A stretch of DNA of 22,955 bases from Ophiothrix spiculata. Its lineage: Eukaryota; Echinodermata; Ophiuroidea; Amphilepidida; Ophiotrichidae. The position numbers were made by a program, and so were the translations under genes. Positions 7,662 to 17,294 of this stretch are shown one piece after another. The notes beneath the pieces were generated by a model. The model worked only from the letters and a program-made list of their open reading frames with translations, was not told the DNA's origin and ran no database searches. The stretch's first letter is position 1; each line of letters begins with the position of its first letter. The DNA lies in assembly GCA_000969725.1 (NCBI GenBank), contig JXSR01S008789.1; one strand, given 5' to 3'.

Positions 7662-8376
7662 GGGCACAGTTAACCCCTCATTTTCTGAAATATTGTATGC
7701 CTTGTAACTCAGCAACCAATAAGTCTCTCCATATAAAAGTATACATTTCTAGATGTGGATTTTGATGTAGAAGATGATGGTTAGGTCAGTTTTGGACCAA
7801 AGTGTATGATTTTGGACCAAGGTCCAAAAAACCCTTGTTCTTGGACCACTATATTTACAAACAACCTAACTAAATTTTGAAAAAATAAAAGTTGGACCTC
7901 GAATGCTTTTTATAATCTAGAAACACATGTCTAGGAACGCATTTCTCAAATGTTTGATTTTTACTTTACTTTTTGAAATATTGCCAAAAATAGGCCTAAA
8001 ATAGGCCAAAAATGACCAAAAAATAATTTTGGGCCAATTTTGGACCTATTTTTGGCAATATTTCAAAAAGTAAGTCAAAAATCAAAAAATTGAGAAATGC
8101 GTTCCTAGACATGTGTTTCTAGATTATAAAAAGCATTCGAGGTCCAACTTTTGTTTTTTCAAAATCTAGTTAGGTTGTTTACAAATTAATGGTCCAAGAA
8201 CATGGGTTTTTTGGACCTTGGTCCAAAATCATACATTTTGGTCCAAAACTGACCTAACCATCATCTTCTACATTAAAATCCACATCTAGAAATGTATACT
8301 TTTATATGGAGAGACTTATCGGTTGCTGAGTTACAAAGCATACAATATTTCAGAAAATGAGGGGTTAACTGTGCCC
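7662..8376. mobile_element. Near-perfect 715-bp palindromic element in TTAA duplications
   Basis: The two arms, roughly 7662-8015 and 8022-8376, are reverse complements along their whole length, with scattered mismatches and almost no spacer. The left end reads GGGCACAGTTAACCCCTCAT and the right end is its complement. TTAA flanks both sides (7658-7661 and 8377-8380), the target duplication used by piggyBac and Kolobok transposons. Its GGG-starting termini are less like piggyBac, whose ends usually begin CCC. Landmarks inside each arm are TTTGGACCAAGGTCC, AGAAACACATGTCTAGGAAC and ATTGCCAAAAATAGG. There is no coding capacity. A transcript through it could fold into a long double-stranded hairpin. 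Confidence 0.85.
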
Positions 8377-8555
8377 TTAAAGTCACATGGCTAAAGATCT
8401 GTTTTTCTGGTTAAAATTACAGAACTGGTGACTATAAAACATTGCGAACTTGTTTGAACTAACAACATATTTCCTTGTATAATCAAGTTATCTTGTGATC
8501 TGTCATGTATGGAAAATATAATATCAATACTCTATCCTATGCCCATGATTAATGA

Positions 8556-8792
8556 TTGGCACCAGAGTATATATTTTTAACATTAAATCTTCATGCTAAC
8601 AAAATAATTGCCCATCTTACATTGCTGTCATGTAAAATTTGCTCATTGTTTTGTGGTGCTAACTTTCCTAACACTATTGCACTTGCCAAACATAATTATA
8701 AAGCACATGGTTTGCATTTCACGAGTTTTACCCGATCTGAAGTGAGTTTCTATTGTTTATCCGACTTTGAAAATATTTTTAGTGAAATGTAG
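8556..8792 (+). CDS. Open frame with one C2H2-zinc-finger-like motif; possible exon or relic
   Basis: The frame opens after a TGA at 8553-8555 and has no ATG before its last codon, so alone it is not a complete gene. Residues encoded at 8640-8708 read C-SLF-C-GAN-F-PNTIA-L-AK-H-NYKA-H. This matches the classical C2H2 pattern C-x3-C-x3-F-x5-L-x2-H-x4-H at every conserved position. A CKI precedes the first cysteine. Only one finger is present, with no linker to a second. It may be a fragment of a zinc-finger gene or of a retroelement with an N-terminal finger, or it may be chance. No splice sites are convincing. Confidence 0.2.
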   Translation: MAPEYIFLTLNLHANKIIAHLTLLSCKICSLFCGANFPNTIALAKHNYKAHGLHFTSFTRSEVSFYCLSDFENIFSEM

Positions 8793-9708
8793 ATTATAAA
8801 TGTCACATACGGCAACCATGTAGGATAGGCAATTATTTTATTAGTCTGGTGATATGTTAATTACATCAATTATTCATGCATTGACTATACTCTTTGAAAA
8901 AGTGTTTTAATTCACTCAAATCTTTCATAAAATAAAGCTGAAATATGCTACCACTCACTAATAATTTATATTTTTTTTAAATCGAATAAGTTTGATACAA
9001 CCAGTAGGACTATGAAGGTGAAATGTGTTTTCCGCAATTAATTTGTTTTGTTCTATACATATATAATTTTAAAAATCTTATCATGGGCCACATGTGTACC
9101 CATTTGATTTCAAACAGGAAAAGCAAATAGACAATTTTTAAGAATTGTTGATTTACATGTTTGTCTGCTTCCTCTGGCAGGCATAAGACAGTATAATTTG
9201 TTAACCATAAAATGTTAAACATGAAAAATGAGACAATAGTCCACAGTCACATTAGTTTGAATTTCTTTAGGCTGTGATTTGAATATAATACAGGGAATCC
9301 AAGTTTATTCACCAGATTGCTGAGTTATTCCCAGGAATATTGAGCAGTTCATCCTTATACATGTATATTATACATTCTGCAAGATATGTAACGTTCCATT
9401 GTAAGATTTAGGATATTTCAATTATACGTAGCTCAAGGTATGGAATCAAGTTCAATCACCTCACACCGTTATGACTTACGCACATCTTGATTTTTTTTAA
9501 TCTAATCTAATTCAAAGCGAAATGTTGAGGTAAGTTGTGCGTCCACGGGGATGAATCTGAAACACTCTATGTAAACAAAAGAAAAAACTATGGCATAGGA
9601 ATGTATATGTTTTATATTTCACAAGCGGAAGTCTGTCCGGATGGCTCTGTGGATATTCCCAAGTTTCGTAATGTGCTTGGCTAACTCGCTGCAGAAGACA
9701 TAGCTTAA
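8793..9708. other. Spacer without recognised gene
   Basis: An A+T-rich stretch. The minus-strand 70-codon frame at 9010-9222 has no protein-like features that I can identify, and no repeat pair was found. Confidence 0.4.
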
Positions 9709-10254
9709 CCCTAGTTATACGGAGCGATTTTCACAAACATATTATACGGAGGGGGAGGGTTTTTTTTATAGCGAGTCTCCCTGACACGCCGTATGTGGTA
9801 CCAATGGATAGGTATCAATCCCATCTTTCAATTGATACCAAAAATCAAGGTCATCCGTTAATGTTTGTCGTCACTGTGACGTCATAAATACCAAAATGTG
9901 AAAAATATAGGCAAAAATCAAAGGAATATCCGATTTCCATACGGTGTTTTGCTAAATATTGTAGAAAATCACTATTTATACCAAACTACCAAGTTTGAAA
10001 TAATATAAAGGACTAAAAAGTACCCTTTCAGTATCACGGAGTTACACCAACACACCCTGACCTCCGAACTTTGAACGGACACAGTATTCCCACTGCAGAT
10101 GGTAGGGTCGAAATTGTTTCGCTAGAATAAGCGGAAAGGATGAATTGAGAGATATACTTAGTTTCTCGCCCTATGCGCGAGGAATTTTTAGTGGCAGACA
10201 AAATTTCGGTATGGGGTTGATACCCCCCCCCCCCCCCCCTTCGTAGAACTAGGG
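9709..10254 (-). mobile_element. Complete piggyBac-like MITE (546 bp)
   Basis: The element is bounded by TTAA (9705-9708 and 10255-10258) and inverted ends CCCTAGTTATACG on the left and CGTAGAACTAGGG on the right, 12 of 13 positions matching. A TTAA duplication with CCC-starting ends is the hallmark of piggyBac elements. The right part, read on the minus strand, matches the fragments at 2374-2607 and 15842-17235. The interior has a TGACGTCA octamer (9877-9884) and a C-run of 17 or so near 10223-10239, and no transposase frame. It is therefore non-autonomous. Confidence 0.8.
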
Positions 10255-10258
10255 TTAA

Positions 10259-12143
10259 GTCCCCACAAATGGTGTGGAAACTAGTTCTCTTTAATGATTA
10301 AAAAGCAATTCTGATTCGAAATTTTCTGTACAATCGATGTCATGTAACCTTGAAATCCAATTTCTCCTGAGATTGAAAGATACAAATAATGTAACTTTGA
10401 AGACATAAAAAATGCTTTACTCTTTCTAGGGTATACGCATAAAAACGCAAACGAATATAAAATAGGGGTTTTGTGTAGTTGTAAGTTTATCATTTGAGGT
10501 CATTTTAGCGAAAAAAGTTCGTAGGTACCACCTGCAGGGGGGTCAGGGTTGCCATGAATGGTTCAAAAAACATTAACGAATGATCAATATTTGCGCTTGT
10601 ATTTGCATTAGTTCCTCGGACAACGTGTTTGTGCAAGCAACAATAGCCTCGTCTCATTTTCTTCATCTCCATGCTTGAGACAAATCTGCATTTCTTTGCC
10701 GCAGGAAAGAAGTTGTAATTTGTACCATAGTGGACATGCATTCCTGATGTCCATTTTGAAACAACAAATGCTACACACTATTTAATTAGGTTCTTTGTTG
10801 CTACATCACGTAGATCTAATTTCTAATGCCCATGCAAAATTTTGACCCACTATTGACTTCTTAAACTTTCATTCTATTCATATTTAGTGTTTGTTTAGAT
10901 TTTGAATACATTTTGAATATCGTGGAAAACAGAGGACAAGTTTGCTGTCATTTGTGGAAAAAAAAAAGTAAAATAGAGTTTTGTCATGATTAGAAAGCAT
11001 GTGGTATCAGATTTAAAATGAAACTCAATCAATACATTGATGGACTTTTTATTATGTACTGGGTGTCCCAAATTATAAACATTGTGCATGGAAACGGTGC
11101 TGATTTTCTCAGAAGACAACTAGCGAACTCAAATTTATATCATTTTAAAGCCCATAGTTTTGTTCATCATCGTTGAAAAGTTCAAGAAAGTCCATTGATG
11201 CAAACCAGTGATATCGTAGATTTTGTTTGTTTGTAATCATTTTCCTTCTGGCTCATTCTACGATAAAGCGTGCAACTTTGGTTAGAGAAATGTTGAAATT
11301 TCGACTACTAATATCTCATGAAAAACATACAAAATCAAAAACTCTTATGGTTTCTGACGAAGAAAAAGTGCATGGGAAATGTTTAAAAATACTTGATTTT
11401 TTAACCATTGTATTCCTATTCTTAAATTTCGTGTCTGTCGCTATACGCATCTGTTGGAATTTTTTTTAATATTCATTATTGAGAAAATTAGTTTTCTTAG
11501 AAATTTGATTTTTACACTAAATTAGGTGCTCTATACATACTACACTGTGGTGAAGTATTTTCGCTCATAGTGTACCGCGTTTCGCGAGAAGGCAGCATAA
11601 TGTGCATTTCATATCTGTCGCGACGTGACACTGTCACGTTGAGTCATATAGTGTTTTTTTGATATTAATATGATTGTAAATCATTATACATATATGTTAT
11701 TCAACACTGAAGTTTACTTGATAAACCTAATGCGGAATCATCCATCAACAAATTCATTTTCACACTTTGTTCTCGATTTTAAAAGTTATTTCGTATCTGT
11801 TTGCAATATTGGCGACATTAAAAAGCTCTTATGCCATATCAAATACTTAATATAATTTAACTTTATATGTCATTATCAACACCTATTGCGGGTTGTTAAA
11901 TAGTGTGAATTACGTTTGGTATGCCCGAATATTCTAGGAACGGAGGCACATAAAACATAAAAAGTATGGCTGGCAACATGGGAAAAAGTGAAGATTTTGC
12001 ATTTTCAGATTAATCGTTATCTACTTTCCTGGCATGCTATAATGTTTAGCTTCACACATGTTTCTAATGTGACTCTAATGTATCAACTAAATCACTCAAA
12101 ACATTTGTAATAGGTTTAACAACGTTAAACAAGCAACACGAAC
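10259..12143. other. Long spacer without recognised gene
   Basis: Frames of 60-80 codons on both strands (for example 10505-10741 minus and 11227-11469 plus) show no recognisable motif and are likely chance in A+T-rich DNA. A CTGGGTGTCCCAAATT word near 11059 resembles some transposon termini but has no inverted partner. A CpG-containing patch at 11574-11640 includes a 17-nt palindrome, ACGTGACA-C-TGTCACGT, at 11623-11639. Confidence 0.4.
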
Positions 12144-12337
12144 ATGAGCGACACCAAAACGGCAAAGTTCCACACTTTATTGGAGAATGAGCCTTCTACA
12201 CAATGGGATTCCTTTGTTAAAAGCATATTCACAAAGAACATCTTGAAATAAAGAGGCATTTTGTAAATGAGACTGCCGTCATAAAGCACTCGGAGGTGCT
12301 AAAAATACACGACAGCGTGATTTCCGTTGAATATTAA
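12144..12337 (+). pseudogene. Small ORF with apparent frameshift; unrecognised
   Basis: An ATG at 12144-12146 follows an in-frame stop and opens a 35-codon frame beginning MSDTKTAKFHTLLENEP, rich in ordinary protein-like residues. It ends at TAA 12249-12251. In another frame, 12221-12337 is open and also protein-like (RHFVNETAVIKHSEVLKIHD) up to TAA at 12335. A single missing base near 12218-12221 would account for the change of frame between them, giving a product of roughly 64 residues. It could instead be a real 35-residue microprotein or chance. I recognise no family, and no splice sites or poly-A tail are clear. Confidence 0.3.
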
Positions 12338-12482
12338 TTTGTAAATATCACATATCCATGTGTGAATCATTGAGCAATGCAATACAGCAAAAGTCGTGAA
12401 AATTCTTTAAAAACACTTTAAATGTTTTTTCTTTTCAATTTTATAATATTTGAAGTTTTTTTATTGCGAAAAACACAATATA

Positions 12483-12547
12483 GTCAAGTCAAGTCAAGTC
12501 AAGTCAAGTCAAGTCAAGCAAAGCAAAGCAAAGTAAAGTAAAGTAAA
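12483..12547. repeat. Pentanucleotide microsatellite with ordered variants
   Basis: Thirteen 5-nt units run without interruption: seven GTCAA, then three GCAAA, then three GTAAA. The variants are arranged in blocks and are not intermixed. Confidence 0.95.
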
Positions 12548-12553
12548 GCCCAT

Positions 12554-12704
12554 AAATGTTCAAAAATATTTTGCATTTGAACGCATACCTTGTTTAATAC
12601 TAAGTGTTACACGTGTATTTTACTGTACTTTATCAAGTGAATGCGGTCAAATGTTCAAAAACTGTTGCATTTGAACGCATCAGATACCTGTTCAACACTA
12701 GTGA
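12554..12704. repeat. Imperfect direct repeat pair, about 50 bp each
   Basis: AAATGTTCAAAAA, then TTGCATTTGAACGCAT, then a CCTGTTYAAYACTA word occur at 12555-12604 and again, with a small insertion, at 12648-12702. TGTTCAAA and TTTGAACG within each copy can form a hairpin. The repeat sits immediately after the microsatellite. Confidence 0.7.
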
Positions 12705-13198
12705 GCAAATTTGAACTTTTGCCATACTTAATTTGATTAAAGTCAAGTGTAATAAGTTTAATTGACCACTTTGTGACTCGTGTGATATTTCTACAAAACT
12801 CCCTGTTTAAATAAAAAAAAAATACAAGTCGTAATCTTTCATATGACTGTGAAAACTAAAAGTTGAAATATCGGACCATGTACCTTTAACACCAGCAGAG
12901 ATGTTAAAATTGCTTGCAAAATATGCGCAAGAAATATGAGTTCTAGTAAACAGAATGAAAGGATTTTCAAGATGATCTGTTGAGCATCCGCCAATTCAAG
13001 GTGCATCTGAAAAAGGGGCGAAGAAGAGGATGTATCTTCAAGATGATACTTGAATGCGAAGAGATTTATTTTCATTTCAGACAGGAAATCAGTACAAACC
13101 GTGTACGCCACTCTGAACGCGTGCGTGTCAGTAGCGTGAGCATAAATGTTCGAAACCACCCAATCACGCACTGCAAATGCGTGTGTAAATAAGGTTGC
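12705..13198. other. Spacer with overlapping open frames, no recognised gene
   Basis: Open frames on both strands (122 codons minus at 12839-13207; 70 codons plus at 12980-13192) overlap each other. Neither shows a domain, and the plus frame lacks an ATG start. The words TTCAAGATGAT near 12965 and 13027 are repeated. I could not support a gene here. Confidence 0.35.
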
Positions 13199-13548
13199 CA
13201 GTACCAAGGAATTTAAAAAGGGGAACCGGTTCTCGCCGCCATTTTGATTTCACCGCCGTGTAAATCCTAAGGAACGGGAACCACCTTCGATTTTCGCTCA
13301 TGGAGGGTGTGTTATTGTACCTCCTGCATTTTACGGCTCCACATGCCTCACTTTGAGAATTTTTGGAACGGATTAGACGGCTTGCGCGTGAAACAAAATG
13401 CACATGCTGTATATATGCGTCAAGTGAAGATTTACGCAATCTGACTGGATATATGGCCAAATTCCGAATATATCCGGAGGTACAATAACTCTGCTTCATG
13501 GGCGACACAAAATGGCGGCGTATCCCAATTCCTTGACCAGTACACAAA
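13199..13548. mobile_element. CpG-richer imperfect fold-back with YY1-like words
   Basis: The left arm contains, in order, CAAGGAATT, CGCCGCCATTTTG, TCGCTCATG and GTTATTGTACCTCC (13199-13333). The right arm (13478-13548) contains the same words in reverse complement and reverse order, without about 50 bases present on the left. GCCGCCATTTT is the core of a YY1-type binding site and appears once per arm, in opposite orientation. The block is richer in G+C than its surroundings. The 127-codon minus-strand frame across it is treated as incidental. No target duplication was found. Confidence 0.5.
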
Positions 13549-14592
13549 CAAGCTTAATAGCAAGGGGAAAAAACGGGAACAAGTAAAAAATAAGTGGGAG
13601 AGATAGTTATTAGATATATTATGCCGAAAATGGGTTAATGGCAGATAACGTGATCCCTGTCGACGAAAACATCAAGGTAATAAAAAGATCTGAAGAACTG
13701 TAATATTCACCTGAAAAAGATTTACGGAATTAAATGTTTCGATATTATAAACAAGATGTTTAGGAAAATAACAACTTTAACCAACTTGTGGTTTATATTT
13801 TAATACCAACAAGTTTATCTATAATAAATCAAATTTAAAGTTCAATACCTCCATGTTTTCCATAAAGACACACACCACTAAATAAAGGCTTTTGGCCCGT
13901 ACAGCATATGTTTGGTTGCCCTCTCTAAAGTAAAAGCTTCAAAAATGGCGGGAACTAGAGTTTCTGATTAAATATCTTTTTAATCATGTTCTGTGGTTCA
14001 AATGTAGTCAGGCTGGTTAAAGATGACTATCTGGTTTTGTAAAATTTGAGAGCAGATTTTCAGAGAAATTTTGTAGCGAATTAGAAAAAATGAAATTTTG
14101 AGCATATCCTATGTTCGAGGCGACCTAACAAAAAAAATGTATCAAGGTTACCCTATATTTGTTCACTTTGTGGGCTCAGCTAGATCATAATCTCGAAATA
14201 AATTCAAGAGTTGAAGCAACCAGTTGCTTTATAGCCAAGATACTGAAGATATTCGCTCTGATCTGGAGGTTGTTTTGCATAGGAATGAATAGGCGATCTA
14301 TTTGGTGGTGTGTGTTCTTAACGCCCCAATGACATTGTTTGGTCTGATTGAATGAGTAATGAGCTAACAATTCAACAGTTTTTGTGTATTTTTTAAATAC
14401 TTCTTAATGCACAATACCGGTATTTGTCTTAATATCAAACTTATCATAGCACATGTCATTTATCAAATTATCGTTTTGTCGAAAAAAAAACCGTTTACGG
14501 TATTTTGATAGAGATAAAGCTAATGTTGCATTAATTGACTGGTACAAACACGGTACCTCAAATCTCTAGACAATATCCATGACCATATTTGA
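13549..14592. other. Spacer without recognised gene
   Basis: An A+T-rich stretch with an isolated AAAATGGCGGGAA word near 13943, similar to the YY1-like words in the preceding fold-back. No coding frame or repeat pair is evident. Confidence 0.4.
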
Positions 14593-14765
14593 TATGTTAG
14601 ACTAATACCTACTCCCACGTATCATTGAGGATATTTGTCTGACACATTAATGAGTCGTTGCCATTATTTTGTTTGACCAAGAGAATGTAATATATATTTG
14701 TTCATGTTTTTTATAAGGTGGGGCCCATTTACGTCACATCTCAAGTACCTCATCCATGTTCCCAA
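14593..14765 (+). mobile_element. MITE with TA-type end, copy 1 (3' truncated)
   Basis: It begins TA-TGTTAGACTAATACCTACT and matches 17660-17834 through TTTGTCTGACACATTAATGA and TTTTTTATAAGGTGGGGCC. The second copy shows that the element ends in an inverted version of this same start. Copy 1 loses similarity near 14765, before that end. TA next to TGTTAGAC in both would fit a Tc1/mariner-type duplication. Confidence 0.7.
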
Positions 14766-14929
14766 AAAAGGCAAACAAATCAAAAATCTTGCTGTAAAAG
14801 TTCCAACTCTCGTTTTTTTACCCGTTTTTTTTACTGTTAAAGAAGGGAAATGGTGTTTAAAAGATGTTCTGTAAGTTTAAAGTCCATACCACTCAGATAT
14901 TTTTCAAAATGGCTACTTAAAATATTCCA

Positions 14930-15088
14930 GGTCGTGACGTCAAAATGACGAGTGACTCCAAACAAAATAACTTCAACACCCAGTTGAGAACTTCGCGCTA
15001 GATTGCACAATGCACATGCTATTGAATTGCCATAAACATTGGACCAAATGTTTGTTACTTAAAATCGTCGGAGGAAAATCATGATATT
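14930..15088 (+). mobile_element. MITE, partial second copy of the 515-788 element
   Basis: GGTCGTGACGTCAAAATGAC and GCTATTGAATTGCCATA are shared with copy 1. This copy lacks the outer left arm and most of the right arm. A GGAGG...ATGAT remnant near 15070-15083 may mark the far end. The insertion or truncation boundaries are unclear. Confidence 0.7.
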
Positions 15089-15089
15089 T

Positions 15090-15371
15090 TGTAATGCGCG
15101 CGTAGCGCGCGGAAAAAATCTGCCAAATCGGCTAATTTCAGCTACAAATTGTTTTAAAAAAATTTAAAATGTGCGCAAAAACTGCACATTTTTACTGAAA
15201 ATTCGCGCGAGGCGCGCAAAATTTTTAGATTTTTCATATTAAAAGGATCAAAACAAAGGAAAAATTTACAATTTTTCTTTCTTTCTTTCTTTTTGATTTT
15301 TTGAGGGGGTCCGTCCCCCCTCAAAAAAAAATAGAAGGGGACATGTCCCCCCCCCCCGCTTCCGCCGCCTA
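15090..15371 (-). mobile_element. Unclassified element with GCGCGC palindromes
   Basis: Two G+C palindromes stand out in A+T-rich surroundings: GCGCGCGTAGCGCGC at 15096-15110 and CGCGCGAGGCGCGC at 15204-15217. A TTTC microsatellite (about 15275-15292) and a GAGGGGG/CCCCCTC hairpin at 15302-15322 follow. Next come GGGGACATGTCCCC (15337-15350), a C-run and CCGCTTCCGCCGCC. These features resemble dispersed DNA elements I associate with marine invertebrate genomes, but I cannot name the family. It abuts repeat X copy B. Confidence 0.4.
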
Positions 15372-15945
15372 TGATAACCACCCCATGACGGAGGCTCATT
15401 TTTGAGTGATGTGTAACTGGAATGAATTAACCAAAATCATGACCCAGCGTACATGTATTCTAACCAATTTAATATTTGATTTTGTCCAAATTAACCAATG
15501 GTAATTTTTTAATCTTTAGGACAAACAAAAAATGTGAATTATGTTTCACTAGTTGATTCGATAAACATATACTTCTTTGGTCGATAATATATAATGTGCT
15601 AGAATAAACAAACACACAAATTTGACAATAATTGGTAGATGAAAACAAAGAACAAACAAACACAAATATTTTGCTATGATAAGAATGTTTGATTACAAAG
15701 TGGATTTCCTCGTTCAATGCATATTATGTTTTTAATAAAGATAGATAGGCTAGAACATGCCACTCACTGCCAATATTCGAGACACCGGCATTGCAAAGGT
15801 CGTACATTGAATATCAACGGGCCCGTATTTTCTGATATAAACCCTAGTTCTACGAAGGGGAGGGGGAAATGTGGGTTGCATCAACCTCCTTCCAACTTTA
15901 TCTGCCGCACGAAACTCCTTGCGCGCAGCTAAACGACTTGGTATA

Positions 15946-17126
15946 CACTCTAAAAAACGACCGTATTTATACGGTAGAAAACCACACTCTTAATTAGAAA
16001 GCCAGGATCAAATATAAGACAAAAAGGATTAATTTTGATCCTTTTTAGGTATCAAATATGAGCTTACCCTTTCCGAATCAAAGTGATCCGATAAGCAGGA
16101 TCAAAAAGTTTGATCCAAAATGGGGTCAAATATTTTTGTTAAATGATACTGAAACGGATCAAAATAATGATCCTTAATTGGATGTAAGTGTTCCTTATGA
16201 TCCTACCTCAGGATCTATGATCAAACTGTTTCAAATGTTCCTTCTCCAGCATCAAATATTTCTGTCAAAATGATGCTGAAACGGATTAAAGTGTGTCTCA
16301 AAATGTGGACTTGCCATAGAAGGACGTATAGTTTCATCACTTCAATATTGTATATATATTTTCTTTGGTGTTTAATCTTTACGTTGGCATTATGATATTC
16401 TACCAATATTCTGTACCAATATTGGACCAATTAGCAATGATTAGGTTGCCAATGTGACATCAATAACAAAATGCCGATAGAATGCCAAGATTGGACCAAT
16501 ATTGCCTAGTAAGATAATGCCAATGCCAAGATTGGCGATCGAAAACCGGTTGGTGTTATCTGGGTAATTGATCCAGATAAACATGATACGTTTGTTGATA
16601 TCTATCTTGATCCTGGCGTTCTAAGAGTGCAGTAATTTTTAACGGTGAATTCGCGTAAGAAAATATTTACGGATGAAATGTAAATTTGACGGCATATATA
16701 TCGGTTGATCGTCTTTTTACGGGAGGTTCCGTAAATTATTAACAAAAAGTGACAATTTGACACCACATAAAATATATACTAGATATAAATTGTATCTGTT
16801 ATTGCACTGAGGCTGCACACATATTCCCTTGGTGTAGCAATCTGCAAACATGCCTTGTTCTTGAAAATGGCTTGGTGCCCTATTTTGACACTAAAATCAT
16901 CTGATTTTTAGTTGAAAACAGGTGTCCAAATCCATGTATACATTGGAAACAAAAAATATGATTTAACGGTAAAAATACAGTAAAATTAACAGCCACATGT
17001 GCAAATACAGTAAAATACCGTATAATAGTTTACGGCAAAGTCGTAAATATTACGTTAAAGTGTTGGATTTGACAACCGAATTGCCAGTAATTTTACCGTA
17101 AAATTTACGGGAAATTTCTTAGAGTG
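15946..17126. mobile_element. CACTCTAAA-ended element in TATA duplications
   Basis: The left end is CACTCTAAAAAACGACCGTA and the reverse complement of the right end is CACTCTAAGAAATTTCCCGT, both continuing into TTTACGG-type words. TATA flanks it at 15942-15945 and 17127-17130. Outside its own nested insert, the interior is built of CCGTAAAATTTACGG-like palindromes (16640-16740, 16970-17110). There is no coding capacity. The class is unassigned. It interrupts the piggyBac-like sequence, so it arrived later. Confidence 0.75.
15985..16629. mobile_element. Nested CACTCTTA-ended element (645 bp)
   Basis: The left end, CACTCTTAATTAGAAAGCCA, and the reverse complement of the right end, CACTCTTAGAACGCCAGGAT, continue into GGATCAA on both sides. 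It lies inside the CACTCTAAA element; CA on each side may be a 2-bp duplication. The interior is rich in GATCC/GGATC words and holds a repeated CATCAAATATTT...ATGATRCTGAAACGGAT block (about 16125-16160 and 16250-16290). It also holds several CCAATATTGG and TTGGCAT words (16400-16535). There is no coding capacity. Confidence 0.7.
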
Positions 17127-17294
17127 TATATAATGGAAATATTTCGACTCTTCCATCTTCAGGGGTGGTACAGTGTCCGTTCAAAGTTCGGAGGTCAGGG
17201 GAGGGGTGTAACTCCGTGATTTTTAAAAATGTGGGTTTCCTACTATAATTCACAGGATGTGTACGTGTATGCGTGTTTGTTTGTTTGTCAGTTT

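Larger units (their letters stand above)
15842..17235 (+). mobile_element. piggyBac-like MITE end, interrupted
   Basis: It begins CCCTAGTTCTACGAAGG like the copies at 2374 and (inverted) 10254. It resumes after the insertion with GTGTCCGTTCAAAGTTCGG and TGTAACTCCGTGATTTTTAA. It shares its inner boundary (near AAAATGTG) with copy A, suggesting that A and B derive from the same truncated insertion. Confidence 0.7.
15372..17240 (+). repeat. Dispersed repeat X, copy B, with nested insertions
   Basis: The 5' part (15372-15840) aligns with 1806-2370. It includes GGAGGCTCATTTTTGAGTGA and GGATTTCCTCGTTCAATGC and lacks the 162-bp MITE found in copy A. The piggyBac-like end then follows (15842-15945 and 17131-17235), split by a 1.18-kb insertion. 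The X 3' part seen in copies A and C is missing here. The TTAA expected at the piggyBac junction has changed to TAAA. Confidence 0.75.

Noticed and set aside
11059..11075. CTGGGTGTCCCAAATT as a transposon terminus
   Set aside because: No inverted partner or target duplication was found within several kilobases.
12839..13547. Two long minus-strand frames (122 and 127 codons)
   Set aside because: They overlap each other and a plus-strand frame. One lies over an imperfect fold-back, and neither shows a recognisable motif or splice context.
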